Shown piece after piece: positions 50,989 through 59,802 of a stretch of DNA of 60,914 nt (its first letter is position 1; each line of letters begins with the position of its first letter). Source of the DNA: AM-0621 sp964386705 (GTDB lineage: Bacteria; Planctomycetota; Planctomycetia; Planctomycetales; Planctomycetaceae); NCBI GenBank assembly GCA_964386705.1, contig CAYLTY010000020.1:1-60914 (forward strand). Direction: 5' to 3'. The notes under the pieces are model-generated. The model did no database searches. It worked only from the letters and a program-made list of their open reading frames with translations, and was not told where the DNA came from. The position numbers and the translations under genes were made by a program.

Positions 50989-51759
50989 ATGATGCGACTG
51001 CTGACAACTTGCGGCGTGTTGTTTATTTCGCTGATCAGCCTGGTACAGGCCGCTGATCCTAAACCCGTCAAAGCCCTGCTGATCACCGGTGGCTGCTGCC
51101 ACGACTATGCCAAGCAGAAAGAACTGCTGAAGGAAGGCATTGAATCGCGCGCCCACGTGAAAGTGGAACTCGTCCACAGCGACGACAAGAGCACCAAGGC
51201 TCGCTTTGAGATGTACGAAAAAGCCAACTGGGCTGAAGGCTACGACGTCGTGATTCACGACGAATGCACGTCGGACGTTAAAGAGCAACCGTACGTCGAC
51301 AACATCCTCAACGCTCACAAGAGCGGCGTAGCGGCGGTGAACCTGCACTGCGCGATGCACTGCTACCGCGTCGACAAGGATGAATGGTTCAAGTTTGTAG
51401 GTATTCAATCGTCCGGTCACGGACCTCAGAAACCGATCGACATCAAGTTTGTCGACCGCGACAGCTCAATCATCAAGGGCATTGAGGATTGGACCACGGT
51501 CAACGAAGAGCTCTACAACAACCTGAAGCTCTTTGAGACCGCCAAGCCCCTCGCTCGCGGCATTCAGGACACCGGCAAGAAGGTGGATGACTTCGTCGTC
51601 GTCTGGACCAACCAGTACGGCAAGGGCAAGGTGTTTAGCACGACACTCGGCCACAACAACGCGACGGTGGGCGATGCTCGCTACCTCGACATGGTCACCC
51701 GTGGTCTGCTGTGGTCGGTGGATAAGCTCAACGACGACTACCTGAAGGCCAAGAAGTAA
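50989..51759 (+). CDS. Secreted ThuA-domain protein
   Basis: 256 residues from ATG 50989, with AAAGGA upstream. Signal peptide MMRLLTTCGVLFISLISLVQAAD. The rest is one ThuA domain (class I glutamine-amidotransferase-like fold): KALLITGGCCHDYAKQ, GYDVVIHDECTSD, VAAVNLHCAMHCYR, GHGPQKPIDIKFV, VVWTNQYGKGKVFSTTLGHN and a C-terminal VTRGLLWSVDKL. ThuA was first linked to trehalose utilisation in rhizobia; the planctomycete homologues are exported and usually of unknown substrate. No sugar-binding lectin domain is fused here. A G/C-rich inverted repeat follows the gene. Confidence 0.92.
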   Translation: MMRLLTTCGVLFISLISLVQAADPKPVKALLITGGCCHDYAKQKELLKEGIESRAHVKVELVHSDDKSTKARFEMYEKANWAEGYDVVIHDECTSDVKEQPYVDNILNAHKSGVAAVNLHCAMHCYRVDKDEWFKFVGIQSSGHGPQKPIDIKFVDRDSSIIKGIEDWTTVNEELYNNLKLFETAKPLARGIQDTGKKVDDFVVVWTNQYGKGKVFSTTLGHNNATVGDARYLDMVTRGLLWSVDKLNDDYLKAKK

Positions 51760-51835
51760 CGCAGTCCAAAAGGCGAGCTGGGGATGTGAATTCCCCGCTC
51801 GCCTGTCCTGTTGGGAACGAGAAGTACAACGTCGC

Positions 51836-51905
51836 CCCGCACCCCCACCCCCGCAACCCCCACGCGGGGGGGGGGGTGCGATTTTATCGCGGTGGGGGGG
51901 CGCGG
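51836..51905. repeat. Homopolymeric C/G-rich inverted repeat
   Basis: Three C5 runs (51842-51861) face an uninterrupted run of 11 G (51866-51876), then a further G7 (51894-51900). It can fold into GC hairpins or a G-quadruplex on the plus strand. It is located between the ThuA gene and a membrane-protein gene. The long G run is also a place where sequencing errors are likely. Confidence 0.7.
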
Positions 51906-51928
51906 TTGGATGGAATCAGGAATTGAGT

Positions 51929-53200
51929 ATGACGAATGAGTCGGCCCCGACGCGGTGCAACCAACCTGCAGCGGTTCAATTGCGCCGTGACATTTATGCC
52001 TTCGTGCCGTGGCTGCACCTATTTCGAGCAGTGCCGATTGCCGTGCGTCCGCGCATGTTGTTGTTGGGAGCCGTCGGTTGGGGAGCCATCCTGCTGGGCC
52101 TCTTTGCGTTACAGGCCATCACGGGAGGCCAAACTGGGGCCTCTCCCCATGTGCTCTGGGGAAACACGAGCATCAAGGTACCAATCCCTGGCACAGCCGT
52201 GCCTCTGGACCGGCAACTGCGCCGAGTCGATCATCTGCCAAGCGTACTCACAAAACTGAGCCTGCCGCTGGATGGCAGCGTTGTCGAACACCTGCCGTTG
52301 AACACGTTCTACGGAAGCCTGATCGCGCTCATCAACCGGCAGCACACGTGGGTTGAACTGGCGTACGAGTGGACCGTGTTGTTGTGGACGCTCCTAGTCT
52401 GGGGACTGGTCGGTGGTGCCATCTGCCGCCTGGCAGCGCTGCAGTTCGCGCGTCACGAGAGTCGCGGCATCCGCTACGCCCTGCGGTTCTCAAGCCGTCA
52501 GGGACTCTCGTATCTGATCGGTCCACTCTTACCCCTCACCGGGATTGGTTGCCTCGCTGCAGTAAACGCAGTGCTTGGTCTGATCGTGGCGTTTCTCAAC
52601 AGCCTGACGGGCGTGGGTTGGTGGAGCATCCTGCTCACCGTCAGCGTGGCAGTGAGCTACGTCATGCTGCTGCTGTTGATGGGTCTTGGAATCGGTTGGC
52701 CGCTGATGATCGCTGCCATCAGCACGGAAGACAGCGACGGCTTCGATGGGCTGAGCCGTTCCTTCAGTTTCCTGTGGGACCGACCGTGGCACGCCGCAGG
52801 ACTGACCGCCTGTGGGACAGTGCTGTTCCTGCTCGGCCGGATGGCACTCGTAGTGGGTGTTGAAGCTCTGGTGATGCTTGAAAGCTGGAGTGTTCGCCTC
52901 GCACTTCCGGAAAGCCTGCGACTTGACCTGTCAGTCAGTCCCATCACGACCGCGTGCATGTCCATCATCGCCGCGTTTGGCCCCAGCTTCTTCTTCTCGG
53001 CTGTCACGATCATCTACTTCCTGCTGCGGCAGAGTGATGACGGCACGCCGCTGACCGAGGTTGTCAGCCTCCGCGATGAGCCGCTCTATCCGCGTGCGGA
53101 AGTGGTTGAGACTCCAGCGGAGGTCGCTGCAACGACTGACGCCGCTGCAACGCAGGCCACTGCGACGCCGTCGCCCGCGGTCCCGCCAAAGGATGCCTGA
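51929..53200 (+). CDS. Integral membrane protein of unknown function
   Basis: 423 residues from ATG 51929, with AGGA seven bases upstream; a TTG two codons earlier is less likely. About six to seven transmembrane segments. The N-terminal half has a helix at LLLGAVGWGAILLGLFAL and a large loop of about 90 residues. The segment GLVGGAICRLAALQFARHE and the later SFSFLWDRPWHA suggest a fused pair of membrane modules as in the YihY/permease-like DUF families of planctomycetes. The C-terminus (about 370-423) is a Ala/Thr/Pro-rich cytoplasmic tail. I do not recognise a characterised family. Confidence 0.8.
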   Translation: MTNESAPTRCNQPAAVQLRRDIYAFVPWLHLFRAVPIAVRPRMLLLGAVGWGAILLGLFALQAITGGQTGASPHVLWGNTSIKVPIPGTAVPLDRQLRRVDHLPSVLTKLSLPLDGSVVEHLPLNTFYGSLIALINRQHTWVELAYEWTVLLWTLLVWGLVGGAICRLAALQFARHESRGIRYALRFSSRQGLSYLIGPLLPLTGIGCLAAVNAVLGLIVAFLNSLTGVGWWSILLTVSVAVSYVMLLLLMGLGIGWPLMIAAISTEDSDGFDGLSRSFSFLWDRPWHAAGLTACGTVLFLLGRMALVVGVEALVMLESWSVRLALPESLRLDLSVSPITTACMSIIAAFGPSFFFSAVTIIYFLLRQSDDGTPLTEVVSLRDEPLYPRAEVVETPAEVAATTDAAATQATATPSPAVPPKDA

Positions 53201-53419
53201 GCGCGAATACCGCTAAGTTGGTGTGGCTTCGCGCTGCCGGGGACATTCCTGCAAGAAAACGGCTTCGGCGGTTCGATGTAGGTCTTATGCTGCTAGAGAG
53301 ACGGCTTGGTCCTGACGTGAATCTTAAGATGCACAGCAGGTTCAGACGTCACTTGAATCAATGTTTCGTCGCTCGCGAAGAAGCATCGAGGTTTCTGTCC
53401 TCAGACGGACCAGTTTCTC

Positions 53420-53701
53420 ATGGCAGCAGATCGCTCATCCGGGGCCGAACGTGTCGCGGTTGTCCCGAGTCGTTCGGTCACGGTTTCGAATGAAGTTGTT
53501 CGAGTCGGTTGCCCCGACAGTCTGCATGCGGCATCTCAGTCCGTAGATGCCGACCCACAGGTCGAAGTGATCCGACTCGACGACCGTATTCAGGCGATTG
53601 AAGTAATTTGCAGCTGTGGGCGACGGACGCGGATTGAATGTGCGTATCAGCCGGCTGATCAGAATGGTCCGCAGCCGGGCACAGCGGGATGTGAAACATG
53701 A
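53420..53701 (+). CDS. Small Cys-containing protein, coupled to the next gene
   Basis: 93 residues from ATG 53420. The clear core is QAIEVICSCGRRTRIECAY (about residues 58-76), a CxC plus Cys pattern that could hold a metal or disulfide. The first half is low-complexity (DADPQVEVIRLDDR). The stop overlaps the start of the next gene by four bases (ATGA at 53698-53701), strong evidence that both are translated from one message. No family was recognised, although similar CSCGRRTR-type segments are familiar from planctomycete small proteins. Confidence 0.65.
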   Translation: MAADRSSGAERVAVVPSRSVTVSNEVVRVGCPDSLHAASQSVDADPQVEVIRLDDRIQAIEVICSCGRRTRIECAYQPADQNGPQPGTAGCET

Positions 53702-54336
53702 GACGGCGAGTTCTGAGCCTCAGTCTGGGAATCCTCGGCAGCACGGTGGCCGCTGTGTGTGCGATGGATTTTTCGAACTTCACCTACCACCAGCCGTCGC
53801 GCCGCGTTTACACGGAATCTGTTCATCACCAGGTGATGTCGCATCCGGTCGTGTTCTGTGAAGAGTGCCAAGCCCGCATCGCCGCGAGTTGCAACTGCAA
53901 CCAGTCGTTTGCTCCAGCAGTGCCGTGGCCGATGACGTCGCACTATGGGCCGACGATGCCTCTGCAGCAGACGCCCGGCGCTACGATGACACCATCAATC
54001 CCGCGCGCTGATGCAGCCTCGAACGAGGGCGTTCAACGACTGCAGGCGGAGTTGGCTGCATGCAAGTTGCGCGAAGAGAAACTGAGGCAGCGAGTTTCAG
54101 AGCTGGAAGTGCAGGTCGAACAAAAGACTGCGCGGTTGACTGAAGCGGCTCAGGAGATGAAGGCGACTCGGCAAGAGTTGGCCAGCGTCCGCACGCAGGT
54201 CGAGAAATGCACGGAGAACGCCTCTCAACTGCGTGAGACGTTGAAAACTTCGGAAACCGACAATCAGGCCGTCATCCGAGCCATCATTCAGGTGCTGCAG
54301 TTCGAATTGGAACAGGCAGAAGAAGAGAGCCGTTAG
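53698..54336 (+). CDS. Exported coiled-coil protein of unknown function
   Basis: 212 residues. Signal peptide MRRRVLSLSLGILGSTVAAVCA. Then a short Cys/His-rich segment, HPVVFCEECQARIAASCNC (about residues 49-67), that could bind metal, a Pro/Met-rich linker, and a long coiled coil from about residue 108 to the C-terminus (VQRLQAELAACKLREEKLRQ and following, with heptad Leu). The start codon overlaps the stop of the upstream small gene (ATGA). The coupled Cys-rich partner and coiled coil suggest an envelope structural complex; this is inference. Confidence 0.75.
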   Translation: MRRRVLSLSLGILGSTVAAVCAMDFSNFTYHQPSRRVYTESVHHQVMSHPVVFCEECQARIAASCNCNQSFAPAVPWPMTSHYGPTMPLQQTPGATMTPSIPRADAASNEGVQRLQAELAACKLREEKLRQRVSELEVQVEQKTARLTEAAQEMKATRQELASVRTQVEKCTENASQLRETLKTSETDNQAVIRAIIQVLQFELEQAEEESR

Positions 54337-54403
54337 CAGGGTTGCTGCTGGAAACTGCCACACAACGTTTGCAATCGCGTTCTGATCGCGGAGCGATCGG
54401 CGA

Positions 54404-55516
54404 TTATCCGTCCGTTGGAGTCAAAAGAGACTCGATGTGACGCGCGATGATGTCGCTGACGAACTGATTACCCGCGGGCGTGACGTGAATGATGTCGTTC
54501 TCACCGTACAGGCTGAGTGTCTCGGGAGCGCGGGCCACGAAGGTGGGCACCAGATCGATGCAGGCGACATCGAGATCCAATGCGGTTTGACGAATCGCTT
54601 CCAGCCACGGTTCGCGGCGCGACACTTCTCCCGCGACCTGTTGACGATCGGGCCAGACAATCAGCACTAGTTCGCAACGGTGTTGCCGACAGAGCTTGTC
54701 CATCTGACGAATGTTCTCAGCAAGTTCCTCAGGATTCACACGCGGCCGCCAAGTGGTGTCGGGAACGAAGAAGTTGGTGTTGGCATGCTCGGCCCACTGC
54801 GCGTCGGCGGGTTTTGCGAACGTAGATCTCGTCAGGCTTACGAATAGACCCGCCGCGCGGCTGTTGGTAGTGAAACGCTGCAGAGCGTGATCGGCCCAGT
54901 TGGGTTCGAGTTCGTGATCGGCGCGGTTGTCCCAGTTCCATGAGTCGTTAGTGCCGAACGTGGCCAGGACAAAATTGGGTTTCAGCCGAGGTAGTTCGGC
55001 CTGCATCGCTCGCAAACCCTGATGCGATGAATAACCAGGAACACCGGCGTTGATGACTTCCAGTGACTCCTGCCCGACCAGATGCCGCAGCCGTTCCTGC
55101 AACAGATTCGGCCAACACTGAGGTTGATCGCTGCCCAGTCCGAAGGTGGTGCTGTCGCCGAAGCAAGCCAGCCGAGTCACGCTTTTGGGACGTTGCAGTT
55201 CGAACTCTTCGTTGCGAAAGCCCAGGCTGTTGGACCAGCGACCGCTCCACCACTGGCCTCGATCGCCGGGTTGGACGAGGTTCGGTCGCAGCTTCCAGAA
55301 ACGTTCTGAGTCCGGCTCGAAGACCGCATCGCCCGGCATGCGTCCCAGATAGACGGTGACCTGCTGAATCTGCTGAAAGCGCACGTCACCGGCCTGGCTG
55401 ATCGTCAGGCAGCGCGCCACGACTTCCACCAGTCCGAAGAACAGGCAGGTTGTCAGCAACGCAAACAGCAGCTTGCGTCGCGCGGACAGCGGTTTTGGTT
55501 TAGCGGCCGCAACCAC
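54404..55516 (-). CDS. SGNH/GDSL hydrolase, membrane-anchored
   Basis: 370 residues from a GTG at 55516 (GTG GTT GCG GCC); no ATG gives a complete N-terminus. One N-terminal helix (LLFALLTTCLFFGLVEVVA) anchors it in the inner membrane. SGNH landmarks are ACFGDSTTFG (Ser122), NAGVPGYSS (Gly), LATFGTNDSWNW (Asn) and IIHVTPAGN (Asp and His). Members deacetylate or de-esterify polysaccharides, peptidoglycan or lipids. The AlgX/AlgJ-like membrane placement fits modification of exported glycans. There is no neighbouring polysaccharide operon. It is convergent with the coiled-coil gene. Confidence 0.88.
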   Translation of the reverse strand: MVAAAKPKPLSARRKLLFALLTTCLFFGLVEVVARCLTISQAGDVRFQQIQQVTVYLGRMPGDAVFEPDSERFWKLRPNLVQPGDRGQWWSGRWSNSLGFRNEEFELQRPKSVTRLACFGDSTTFGLGSDQPQCWPNLLQERLRHLVGQESLEVINAGVPGYSSHQGLRAMQAELPRLKPNFVLATFGTNDSWNWDNRADHELEPNWADHALQRFTTNSRAAGLFVSLTRSTFAKPADAQWAEHANTNFFVPDTTWRPRVNPEELAENIRQMDKLCRQHRCELVLIVWPDRQQVAGEVSRREPWLEAIRQTALDLDVACIDLVPTFVARAPETLSLYGENDIIHVTPAGNQFVSDIIARHIESLLTPTDG

Positions 55517-55815
55517 GTGGAAATCGACTCCCTTCTCAAGCCTTCTGGACCCGCGGGGGAACTCCGCTGGCGAAGGCGGTCATTCGTCTTCACTCCGCTC
55601 CCGGCGGTGCGTCACACTTGAAATCAACTCCTAGCGATTCATCCGTGAGCGTCAAAGTCAACGCGACCGGAGTCTTTCGAAGGACTCGCGACGACTTCGC
55701 CTGCATCCAGTATCCTTGCTAGTTTCACATTTTGGGCACGGGTATAGTCCCGCCGCCCAAGAGCTTCGGCAAAAGCAAGGTGTGGCCGTTCGAGGCTTGG
55801 TCAGGGAGGCTTGTA
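55517..55815. other. Divergent intergenic region
   Basis: About 300 bases between the divergent SGNH-hydrolase and fabH genes. It should hold both promoters; I could not pick reliable boxes. An inverted GC-rich stretch at about 55550-55610 has no clear repeat counterpart. Confidence 0.35.
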
Positions 55816-56949
55816 ATGCTGGAAAGTGGTCTGCAGCTAGATCCGGCGATCAGGATTTCGTCTGAGCCGGTTAACAACTTTGAAGTACCCGCCGCTCACA
55901 TGGTCAATGAACTCTCCAAACCCGCCGAAAGCGTTCACGAGCGAACCTACGTCAGCTCGCGCACGAGGTCGCTGCTGGGAGTGCGGATCATTTCGAGTGG
56001 CGGTTACGTGCCTGACGTCATCGTCTCCAACGAGCGGCTGCAGGCGGAACGCGGCTTCGATCCAGACTGGATCAAGCAGCGCACCGGCATTCTGGCGCGG
56101 CGGCATCTGCCGTCCGGCCTGGCGACGAGCGACATGGCCTTTGAGGCCGCTCAACGCGCGATTGCCGCGGCGAACGTGAATCCGAAGGACATCGACCTGC
56201 TGATCGTCGGAACCTTCACGCCGGATTTCACCTGCCCGTCAACCGCGTGTCTGGTGCAGCATCGGCTGGGGCTCGACTGCCCCGCGATGGATCTGCAGGC
56301 TGCGTGTTCCGGCTTCATGTATTCACTGGCGACGGGCGCCCAATTCGTCGCAACGGGCAACAGCAAGCTGGCGCTGATTATCGGTGCCGACACCAACAGC
56401 CGTGTTGTGAACCCCAAGGATCGCACGATTGCGCCGCTCTTCGGAGACGGTGCCGGTGCGGTGCTGATGGAGAAGGGCGACGCGACTCAGGGGATGATCT
56501 GCTATCAACTCGGCAGCGACGGCGGCGGCGGGCCCATGCTGGAATGCACTGCAAGCGGCACCCGCTTCCCGCCGACGGCTGATGACATCACCGAAGGCAA
56601 GCAGTACCTCAAGATGGACGGTAAGAACGTCTTCAAGTGGGCGGTGCGTGTCGTCGAAGAATCCATTCAACTCGTGCTGGAGAAGTCCGGCATGAAGGTG
56701 GACGAGGTCAGTCTGTTCCTGCTGCATCAAGCCAACGTCCGCATCGTGGATGCCGCGATGGAAAAGCTCGGCATTCCGAAGGAGAAGGTCGCCATCAATC
56801 TCGACCGCTACGGCAACACGTCCGCGGGTTCGATTCCGCTATGCATGGACGAAGCGATTCAGGCCGGCAAGATTCGCCGCGGCGATGTCTTGCTGATGTG
56901 CGGCTTCGGTGGCGGGCTCACCTGGGGCACGTCGCTGTTTCGCTGGTAG
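55816..56949 (+). CDS. fabH: 3-oxoacyl-ACP synthase III (FabH) with N-terminal extension
   Basis: 377 residues from ATG 55816, preceded by an excellent GGGAGG six bases upstream. The catalytic triad is intact: Cys164 in DLQAACSGFMYS, His304 in LLHQAN and Asn334 in RYGNTSAGS, with the 30-residue His-Asn spacing of E. coli FabH. About 50 extra residues precede the first conserved block (LLGVRIISSGGYVPD), probably disordered (SEPVNNFEVPAAHM and following). It condenses acetyl-CoA-type primers with malonyl-ACP to start fatty acid synthesis. Unlike in many bacteria it is not clustered with plsX, fabD, fabG or acpP. It is in contrast to the catalytically dead ketosynthase at 27253. Confidence 0.94.
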   Translation: MLESGLQLDPAIRISSEPVNNFEVPAAHMVNELSKPAESVHERTYVSSRTRSLLGVRIISSGGYVPDVIVSNERLQAERGFDPDWIKQRTGILARRHLPSGLATSDMAFEAAQRAIAAANVNPKDIDLLIVGTFTPDFTCPSTACLVQHRLGLDCPAMDLQAACSGFMYSLATGAQFVATGNSKLALIIGADTNSRVVNPKDRTIAPLFGDGAGAVLMEKGDATQGMICYQLGSDGGGGPMLECTASGTRFPPTADDITEGKQYLKMDGKNVFKWAVRVVEESIQLVLEKSGMKVDEVSLFLLHQANVRIVDAAMEKLGIPKEKVAINLDRYGNTSAGSIPLCMDEAIQAGKIRRGDVLLMCGFGGGLTWGTSLFRW

Positions 56950-57060
56950 GACTTTGCGGTTAAGACTACTCCAGCCGACCGTAACGTCCGACCACTTCTG
57001 TGAATTGTGATTGTTCTCATCCCACGTTCGCGACGACCTCGGGCCGGCGGAGCAACGGGT

Positions 57061-58596
57061 ATGCTGGCTAAGCTGTTTACGTATTCGCTGCTCGGTATCG
57101 ACGCCAAACCGGTCGAAGCCGAGGTTGATATCTCTCCGTCCGCGATGCCTCGGACGTCGCTGGTTGGCCTTGCCGAAGCGGCGGTCAAAGAGAGCATTCA
57201 CCGCATTGAGCGAGCACTCGCCAACAGCGGCTATCAGCGCCCGCAGGACCGCATCGTCATCAACTTGTCGCCTGCGGACCTGCCCAAAGAGGCGGCCTCG
57301 TTCGATCTGCCCATCGCGTTGGGATTCCTCGCGGCGAGCGGCCAGTTCGCTTCGGATCTGTTCGCGAACTACGCCGTCGTGGGTGAGCTCGCACTGGATG
57401 GCAGCTTGAGGCCCGTCAAAGGCGCCTTGTCGATGGCCATTGCCGCACGCGATCAAGGGCTACAAGGCATCGTTGTTCCGGTGCAGAACGGGAACGAGGC
57501 TGCTGTTGTCGAAGGGATCGAAGTCATTGCGGTCGGCAGCTTGTCCGAGGCGGTCGGATTCTTCACGGAGCAACTGCCGGTCTCGCCCCTCGAGTTCTCC
57601 TGGGAACAGGCGATCGAACAGTTCGGGCGTAGTGACGTCGATTATGCGGACGTCAAAGGGCAAGAAAACGCCAAGCGGGCGTTGGTCGTTGCTGCGGCTG
57701 GAAATCACCATCTCCTGATGATTGGGTCACCGGGTACCGGCAAGACCCTGCTCGCTCAGCGCATCGGCACGATCATGCCGCGACTGCACGCGGAAGAGAG
57801 CCTGGAAACGACTCGCATCTGGAGTGCCGTCGGACGCCTCGAACGAGGCCAGTCGTTGATCGTTCAACGGCCCTTCCGCTCGCCTCACCACACCATCAGC
57901 GAAGCTGGCCTCGTCGGCGGCGGCAGCAATCCGGCTCCGGGTGAGATCAGCCTCGCGCACAACGGCATCTTGTTTCTGGACGAACTGCCCGAGTTCAATC
58001 GCCGCACGCTGGAAGTGATGCGACAGCCTCTGGAGGACCATTGCGTGACCATCTCACGAGCGATGGCCAGCGTGACTTTCCCCGCTCGGTTGATGTTGGT
58101 GGCGGCGATGAATCCGTGCCCCTGCGGCTATCGAGGTGACCCGCGCCGGCAGTGCAACTGCAATCCGATGCAGATCGAACGCTATCTCGGCCGCATCAGT
58201 GGGCCGCTGCTGGACCGCATCGACATTCACATTGAAGTGCCGAACGTCCCCTTCCGCGAGTTGTCCGATACCACGGTCGGTACCACGAGCGAGAAGATGC
58301 GCGAACAGGTCATGATCGCGCGCGAGATGCAGCAGCGCCGCTTCGTCGGTCAGCCGACGATGGTCAACGGCAAGATGACCGCCAAGCAGATCCGCCAACA
58401 CTGCAAACTGCAGCCGGATGGCGAAACGCTCTTGAAGCAGGCGATGGAAGAGATGGGTTTCTCAGCCCGCGCTCACGACAAGATTCTGCGTGTGGCCCGC
58501 ACGCTGGCCGACCTGCAGCAAGCCGATGCCATCCACGCGCAGCATATCAGCGAAGCGATCAACTACCGCACGCTCGACCGCAACTACTGGCAATAG
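57061..58596 (+). CDS. ComM/YifB-type Mg-chelatase-like AAA ATPase
   Basis: 511 residues from ATG 57061 (MLAKLFTYSLLGID). The N-terminal domain (about 1-190) is the ribosomal S5-like / Lon-substrate-like ChlI fold: MPRTSLVGLAEAAVKES, INLSPADLPKEAASFDLPIAL. The AAA+ core has Walker A GSPGTGKTLLA (Lys228), FRSPHHTISEAGLVGGG, Walker B ILFLDELPEF and the arginine-containing MNPCPCGYRGDPRRQCNCNP with Cys residues that may bind zinc. The ending RAHDKILRVARTLADL is typical. Bacterial ComM is a helicase that promotes branch migration in natural transformation, so this is a DNA-recombination gene and not a chelatase. Confidence 0.95.
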   Translation: MLAKLFTYSLLGIDAKPVEAEVDISPSAMPRTSLVGLAEAAVKESIHRIERALANSGYQRPQDRIVINLSPADLPKEAASFDLPIALGFLAASGQFASDLFANYAVVGELALDGSLRPVKGALSMAIAARDQGLQGIVVPVQNGNEAAVVEGIEVIAVGSLSEAVGFFTEQLPVSPLEFSWEQAIEQFGRSDVDYADVKGQENAKRALVVAAAGNHHLLMIGSPGTGKTLLAQRIGTIMPRLHAEESLETTRIWSAVGRLERGQSLIVQRPFRSPHHTISEAGLVGGGSNPAPGEISLAHNGILFLDELPEFNRRTLEVMRQPLEDHCVTISRAMASVTFPARLMLVAAMNPCPCGYRGDPRRQCNCNPMQIERYLGRISGPLLDRIDIHIEVPNVPFRELSDTTVGTTSEKMREQVMIAREMQQRRFVGQPTMVNGKMTAKQIRQHCKLQPDGETLLKQAMEEMGFSARAHDKILRVARTLADLQQADAIHAQHISEAINYRTLDRNYWQ

Positions 58597-58619
58597 GCGA
58601 TGCTCGCTCGGCAGATCTA

Positions 58620-59333
58620 TTATTCTTCGCGGCGGCCCTTGGTCAGTCGGATTTTGCCTGGTTCGAAGCCTTCGGTAGTCCCCGGTGGCGAGAACGTGAC
58701 GGCGTAAGGCAATGCTCCGTTGTTGAACTGCTGCGTGTTGTTGGCCGTGGCCTGATCGACCTCGTTCTTCACAGTACCATTCTTGAAGGGTCCCACACCG
58801 AGCACGCTCCAGGTGTTCTGGTTAGAAATTGCGAGACTCAGGCCGCCAGCACCGAGCACACGCTGTGTCTTCGCGTCGTAAGCGACGAGACCAATCTTAG
58901 CCGTCCCGCGCTGGCTGCCGCGTTGTACGAACTTCAGTTCTGGAATGCTCATCATGCCAGGCAGCACGACTTCGGGAACGCCGTAGAACGTCTCTGCATT
59001 ATCAGTACCAATACCGCCGCTGCGAACCTCCAACACGATGTCGGCTTCCTTCACGTCAGCCGTGATCGTGGCTCCGTTGTAGAGCAGACGATGCCGGACC
59101 GAGGCCAGCACATAGGCCTTGTCGACGCCGTCCATGTACTTCTCTTCCAACTGGATTTTGCTGCCGACGAACGCAGTGAAATCAACTTTATCCAAAGCCT
59201 GATCAACGGCGTTGGAGATCAAGAGCTGTTCGGTGGCGGTACGGCTCGTGTTCGATGTGGAAATCGTCGAGCAACCGATGGATAGCGTGAGAATGGAGGC
59301 GACGCAGATCGCGCGAAGGAATGCTGCAGACAT
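58620..59333 (-). CDS. Lipoprotein, DUF6655-like
   Basis: 237 residues from ATG 59333 (MSAAFLRAICVASILTLSIGC). The lipobox is LSIGC with Cys at about residue 21. The mature protein starts STISTSNTSRTATEQLLIS and contains DGVDKAYVLASVRHRLL, EADIVLEVRSGGIGTDN and SIPELKFVQRGSQRGTAKI. The STSNTSRTATEQLL start is characteristic of a planctomycete lipoprotein family I know as DUF6655. Residues about 120-170 resemble parts of proteins with a beta-rich domain of unknown role. It is tethered to the periplasmic membrane face. A convergent comM gene ends 23 bases away. Confidence 0.82.
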   Translation of the reverse strand: MSAAFLRAICVASILTLSIGCSTISTSNTSRTATEQLLISNAVDQALDKVDFTAFVGSKIQLEEKYMDGVDKAYVLASVRHRLLYNGATITADVKEADIVLEVRSGGIGTDNAETFYGVPEVVLPGMMSIPELKFVQRGSQRGTAKIGLVAYDAKTQRVLGAGGLSLAISNQNTWSVLGVGPFKNGTVKNEVDQATANNTQQFNNGALPYAVTFSPPGTTEGFEPGKIRLTKGRREE

Positions 59334-59475
59334 GAAACTGTCCCGATAAGGAGGGAGATGGGACGCGGCCAGAATTGGCTGGGGCAAGGACTGCCCGAAA
59401 AGGAAGGGAGGGGAAACTTAGGTGCGCAGCGAAACGGCGCGAAGACGAATTCAGATTCCCGCGCGAACGCCCGGA

Positions 59476-59748
59476 TCAGCCATCGTTCGGCTTCCGCGAC
59501 AGCAGATAACGCAGGAAGTCTCCGAGACCAGCGAAGCGATACTTCGGATCGACGTAATGCTCGATCACGTAGAAGGCGAAGTAGTAGGCTCGACAGAACG
59601 CCCACACCGTGATGCTCAGCAGTAGCAGATTCCGCCAGGAGAACTGCTCGGCCAACAACAACCCGCCGGCCATGAACCCCAGCACGACAAACAGAAAACC
59701 CTTGGCGTAGATCCACCGCTGGCTGGTGAGATCGCGCATCAGGGACAT
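59476..59748 (-). CDS. Small membrane protein of unknown function
   Basis: 90 residues from ATG 59748 (MSLMRDLTSQRW); a longer in-frame start is less plausible. Two hydrophobic segments (about 14-32, FLFVVLGFMAGGLLL, and 38-56, NLLLLSITVWAFCRAYYF) are separated by a short loop, ending in HYVDPKYRFAGLGDFLRYLL. The YVDPKYRFAGL segment looks like a planctomycete small-membrane-protein signature. The gene is flanked by 140 bases to the lipoprotein gene and 54 to the next small gene on the same strand. Confidence 0.75.
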   Translation of the reverse strand: MSLMRDLTSQRWIYAKGFLFVVLGFMAGGLLLAEQFSWRNLLLLSITVWAFCRAYYFAFYVIEHYVDPKYRFAGLGDFLRYLLSRKPNDG

Positions 59749-59802
59749 GGAGTGGTTCCAATCTCGGAGCGAACCGGCTCGCAACAGGCTATCCGCAGAC
59801 GC

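Noticed and set aside
53218..53493. Open frame of 91 residues upstream of the coupled pair
   Set aside because: Its reading frame conflicts with the better supported frame at 53420-53701, which is coupled to the next gene.
57061..58596. Magnesium chelatase subunit of chlorophyll synthesis
   Set aside because: The N-terminal domain and CPCGYRGDP motif are those of ComM/YifB; no BchH or BchD homologue is present.
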